From an uncultured Nitrososphaera sp. (GTDB lineage: Archaea > Thermoproteota > Nitrososphaeria > Nitrososphaerales > Nitrososphaeraceae), in the NCBI RefSeq assembly GCF_946478925.1, contig NZ_CAMLDP010000026.1:1-21992 (forward strand): a stretch of 21,992 nt of DNA. Direction: 5' to 3'. Both the position numbers and the translations under genes were made by a program. Below are positions 20,098-21,992 of this stretch, one piece after another. The notes below the pieces were generated by a model. The model worked only from the letters and a program-made list of their open reading frames with translations. It ran no database searches and was not told the origin of the DNA. Each line of letters opens with the position of its first letter. Position 1 is the stretch's first letter.

Positions 20098-20577
20098 ATG
20101 TACCTGGCCGATACGATGATGTACGTAATAACCGATACGACGACTTATCTCGTCATCATCCTGGCGTTCCCAATTGCCGCTCTGGCGGGCATCCTAGCCT
20201 ACCGCACCACCAAGAAGCAAAAACCAATAGTGGCGGCTATGCGTGAGTATGCATTCTGGAATTTACAGCAGGACAGCTCCAAAGTCTATGACATAGACGT
20301 CACGGTTAGCCTGCAAAATATGGGAGCAAATACGACTATTCGCCGAGCCAGACTAACAATAACACACGCGGGTCGGGAATATTACCCTGATCCAGAGGCA
20401 GACACACCTGTCGAGTTGAGCGTTGGAAAAACAGTAAAACAACAATACAGGTTCCATCTTTCCCAAGCAGACATCACCCTTACTGACGTAATAGACAGCG
20501 CGACTTTGAGACTGACAGATACGTTCAACAGGGATTATGTCGTGACCTTTGAGCGCATTCCGCGGCATTCCCAATGA
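20098..20577 (+). CDS. Single-span membrane protein with a beta-rich domain
   Basis: The protein has 159 residues. One membrane helix (about 17-35, TYLVIILAFPIAALAGILAY) is followed by KKQK and a roughly 115-residue domain of alternating strands (DIDVTVSLQNMG, RRARLTITHAG, KQQYRFHLSQADITL, SATLRLTDTFNRDYVVTFE), resembling an immunoglobulin- or C2-like sandwich. Basic residues after the helix suggest that the domain may face the cytoplasm. CATTATATTTAG lies about 25 bp before ATG 20098, fitting a leaderless transcript; ATG codons at 20116 and 20119 are alternatives. No family recognised; flanked by spacers on both sides. Confidence 0.7.
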   Translation: MYLADTMMYVITDTTTYLVIILAFPIAALAGILAYRTTKKQKPIVAAMREYAFWNLQQDSSKVYDIDVTVSLQNMGANTTIRRARLTITHAGREYYPDPEADTPVELSVGKTVKQQYRFHLSQADITLTDVIDSATLRLTDTFNRDYVVTFERIPRHSQ

Positions 20578-20605
20578 GGCAAGAACTAGACAGCTAACGG
20601 AAAAG

Positions 20606-20634
20606 GTATGAGGGCAGGTATTCTGGCCTCATAC
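20606..20634. terminator. Bidirectional hairpin between convergent genes
   Basis: GTATGAGG (20606-20613) and CCTCATAC (20627-20634) pair perfectly around a 13-base loop. On the minus strand it is followed by CTTTTCC, a terminator-like end for the zinc-ribbon gene. Confidence 0.5.
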
Positions 20635-20677
20635 TTGCTTGTGTGTGTGCGTGCGAGTCTTTCGACTGACAGCCAGT

Positions 20678-20869
20678 TCAAGGTTTTTTAGTATAGCTGC
20701 AGATCTCGCATTTTTCAAAAACGGTGCCGTCGAGGTGGTCGAAATGGGCGCCGCAGTCCTTGCAGGTGTGGTGTATGTCAAGGTATCCGTCGGGCGCGTT
20801 AAAGCTCTTGCCCTCAAGCTTTTGGCCCTTGCAGACAATGCACCGGCAGCCGCACTGGATTATTTCCAA
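20678..20869 (-). CDS. 63-residue zinc-ribbon protein
   Basis: A small protein with eight cysteines: C6, C8 and the pairs C10/C13, C36/C39 and C54/C57, plus several histidines (HHTC, AHFDH). It reads as a zinc ribbon with perhaps two metal sites; GYLDIHHTCKDCGAHFDH is the central part. The start is TTG at 20869; a TATA-like TTATTATAG lies about 25 bp upstream on the minus strand, with a palindrome between it and the start. It lies 32 bp downstream of the FtsZ-like gene in the same direction, but it has its own promoter. No family recognised; a nucleic-acid or protein adaptor role is typical. Confidence 0.65.
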   Translation of the reverse strand: MEIIQCGCRCIVCKGQKLEGKSFNAPDGYLDIHHTCKDCGAHFDHLDGTVFEKCEICSYTKKP

Positions 20870-20886
20870 CGCCTCTCAGAGAGGCG
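20870..20886 (-). promoter_or_regulatory. Palindromic operator-like site at the zinc-ribbon promoter
   Basis: CGCCTCTC-A-GAGAGGCG is a perfect 8-bp inverted repeat with a one-base centre. It fills the space between the TATA element (20891-20900) and the TTG start at 20869, exactly over the predicted transcription start. That position suits a repressor site. Followed by T5 on the plus strand, it could also end a rightward transcript, but no rightward gene leads into it. Confidence 0.45.
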
Positions 20887-20901
20887 TTTTTCTATAATAA
20901 C

Positions 20902-21870
20902 CTATTCTAGGATTGGGATTGCAAGCTCTAGGTCCGGCGCAGAATCCGGCTCATCCCAGTCAAGGTGGCTGTCTGCGTCAAAGATCTCGCCGAGCGGGTC
21001 GTACGCGTCAAAGCGAGTCTTTTGCGGCGCCGAGGCTACGACATGCACGCGCACGCCGTCGGTTGCCGTCGCAAGCGATGACATGGCGACCTCCGTAGTC
21101 CCTTCTTCCTTGAATATGCCCTGCGCATAGCCCACTAGCTGGTTCAATTGTGATATGGGGAGCGTCTCGCCTCCCATGACGTACACGACTGTGCGCCTTA
21201 TGGCGCCTGAATCGATGACATTTTGGTACAGCATCGAGACAGAGTCCCGGAGGCACGCCTGCGAGTCTCCCGACGCCTTGCTGGTCGAAAGTATGTTCAT
21301 GTCCGGCCTGACGCCCCTTGAGGCAAGGGACGATGCCACCTCGATTATCGCGCCGTTGGTGGCAGAATAGCATTCCTCCTTTGAGAGCTCGGGATTATTA
21401 TCAAGAAACGCGTCGTTGTCCATGACTACAATAGAGTGAGACGCTTCGCGCATCCGTCTCAGCGACACGCCTGCCGTAAACATGCGGTCCTTCTCGAAAC
21501 CAAAAGGCATGATGGCAAAAGAGATCACGGTGCTGGTCTTGCGGGCGACGCTGCAGACCACGGGCGCCATTGCCGCGCCTGCCCTGCCGGCAAGGTTTGC
21601 GATGACAATTATGGTGCCAAAGCCCTCAAGCTTGGAGCGGATCTGCTCTTGCTTTGCAGACGCAAAAGACCTCAGCTTGTACGTCGAGGGATTGACCCAC
21701 TTGCCTGAATTAACAAGAATAGAATTGTTGTCGTCAAGGTCGCGTTTGTCGTTGCTCACAAGGAGGCACTCGCAGCCTATCGCTTCGCTTGCCTTTTTTG
21801 CCAGCCTGCTTCCTGCGCCGCCTATACCTACGACAAGTAATGGATTTTTGATCAAAACGTCTTCCGACAC
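20902..21870 (-). CDS. Divergent FtsZ/tubulin-superfamily protein
   Basis: The protein has 322 residues. It starts like FtsZ (LLVVGIGGAGSRLAKKA, GxGGAG at 15-20), then NLAGRAGAAMAPVVCSVAR (92-110) where FtsZ has GGGTGTGAAPVVA, MPFGFEKDRM (121-130, FtsZ LPFxFEG) and VVMDNDAFLD (148-157, FtsZ IPNDRL). The C-terminal domain also matches (TVVYVMGGETLPISQLNQL; DGVRVHVVAS). The tubulin GTP signature is broken and the T7 catalytic NxDFAD is replaced by PDMNILSTSKASG (about 189-201), so it probably does not hydrolyse GTP like FtsZ. Thaumarchaea divide with Cdv proteins, so its role is open. The start is GTG at 21870, with GGGAGA upstream. The acidic tail (residues 289-318) is rich in Asp. Confidence 0.85.
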   Translation of the reverse strand: MSEDVLIKNPLLVVGIGGAGSRLAKKASEAIGCECLLVSNDKRDLDDNNSILVNSGKWVNPSTYKLRSFASAKQEQIRSKLEGFGTIIVIANLAGRAGAAMAPVVCSVARKTSTVISFAIMPFGFEKDRMFTAGVSLRRMREASHSIVVMDNDAFLDNNPELSKEECYSATNGAIIEVASSLASRGVRPDMNILSTSKASGDSQACLRDSVSMLYQNVIDSGAIRRTVVYVMGGETLPISQLNQLVGYAQGIFKEEGTTEVAMSSLATATDGVRVHVVASAPQKTRFDAYDPLGEIFDADSHLDWDEPDSAPDLELAIPILE

Positions 21871-21947
21871 TGTCCCCCGCTCTCCCTTTGCAACAGTAGC
21901 TCGCGAAAGTTAAAAAGCTTTGGAGATTAGCAGCCGGCCGCGTCGGG

Positions 21948-21970
21948 TGTAACAAGTTTGAGCTGTTACA
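21948..21970. repeat. Short inverted repeat TGTAACA/TGTTACA
   Basis: TGTAACA (21948-21954) and TGTTACA (21964-21970) are exact inverted repeats 9 bp apart in the region upstream of the FtsZ-like gene. Could be a regulator site or belong to a gene outside the window. Confidence 0.35.
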
Positions 21971-21992
21971 GAATCGCGCGGGCTTTCAAAGA

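Overview
The window looks like chromosome of an ammonia-oxidising thaumarchaeon (Nitrososphaerota), most like the moderately GC-rich Nitrososphaera group. This is inferred from archaeal-only ribosomal proteins (L40e, L39e, L31e), many genes with a TATA-like box about 25-30 bp before a GTG/TTG/ATG start (leaderless transcription), a 3-hydroxybutyryl-CoA dehydrogenase of the type used in the 3-hydroxypropionate/4-hydroxybutyrate carbon-fixation cycle, an archaeal-size S-adenosylhomocysteine hydrolase and a divergent FtsZ-like protein.

Region 1 (1-12.3 kb) is dense and mostly membrane or ion related: the end of a zinc-type alcohol dehydrogenase, a PAP2 phosphatase, a DUF4396 membrane protein, a small membrane peptide coupled to an internally duplicated protein, a CPA2 Na+/H+ antiporter, a clear fluoride riboswitch in front of a CrcB/Fluc fluoride channel, a CDF metal transporter, two tandem paralogous membrane proteins, a 55-residue membrane protein joined to a membrane-anchored DsbA-like thiol oxidoreductase, a coiled-coil protein, a CxxCH protein overlapping a cupin, and L40e.

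Region 2 (about 12.28-14.9 kb) is different: AT-richer and almost gene-free. It is bounded on the left by a degenerate tRNA-like sequence and on the right by an intact tRNA-Val(CAC). The two share a 27-base tract (25 identical) in the same orientation, the arrangement left by integration at a tRNA 3' end. Inside are a small zinc-ribbon ORF, a winged-helix regulator and, most notably, two diverged copies of a roughly 160-nt structured unit. Each copy has a 5' AATAAGCAA block, a hairpin whose loop can form a pseudoknot, and a GC-rich terminator-like hairpin. The stems differ in sequence while pairing is kept, so this is the best candidate for an undescribed RNA or mobile-element system here.

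Region 3 (14.9-22.0 kb) returns to core genes: SAH hydrolase, a phosphoribosyltransferase, a SLOG/LOG-type nucleotide-binding protein, 3-hydroxyacyl-CoA dehydrogenase, a L39e-L31e operon ending in a hidden 43-codon Cys protein, a possible small RNA with a sarcin-ricin-like decamer, a membrane-anchored protein of unknown function, a zinc-ribbon protein behind a palindromic operator, and an FtsZ-superfamily protein that lacks the usual GTP-binding and catalytic signatures.

All calls come from reading the sequence; no database search or folding program was run.
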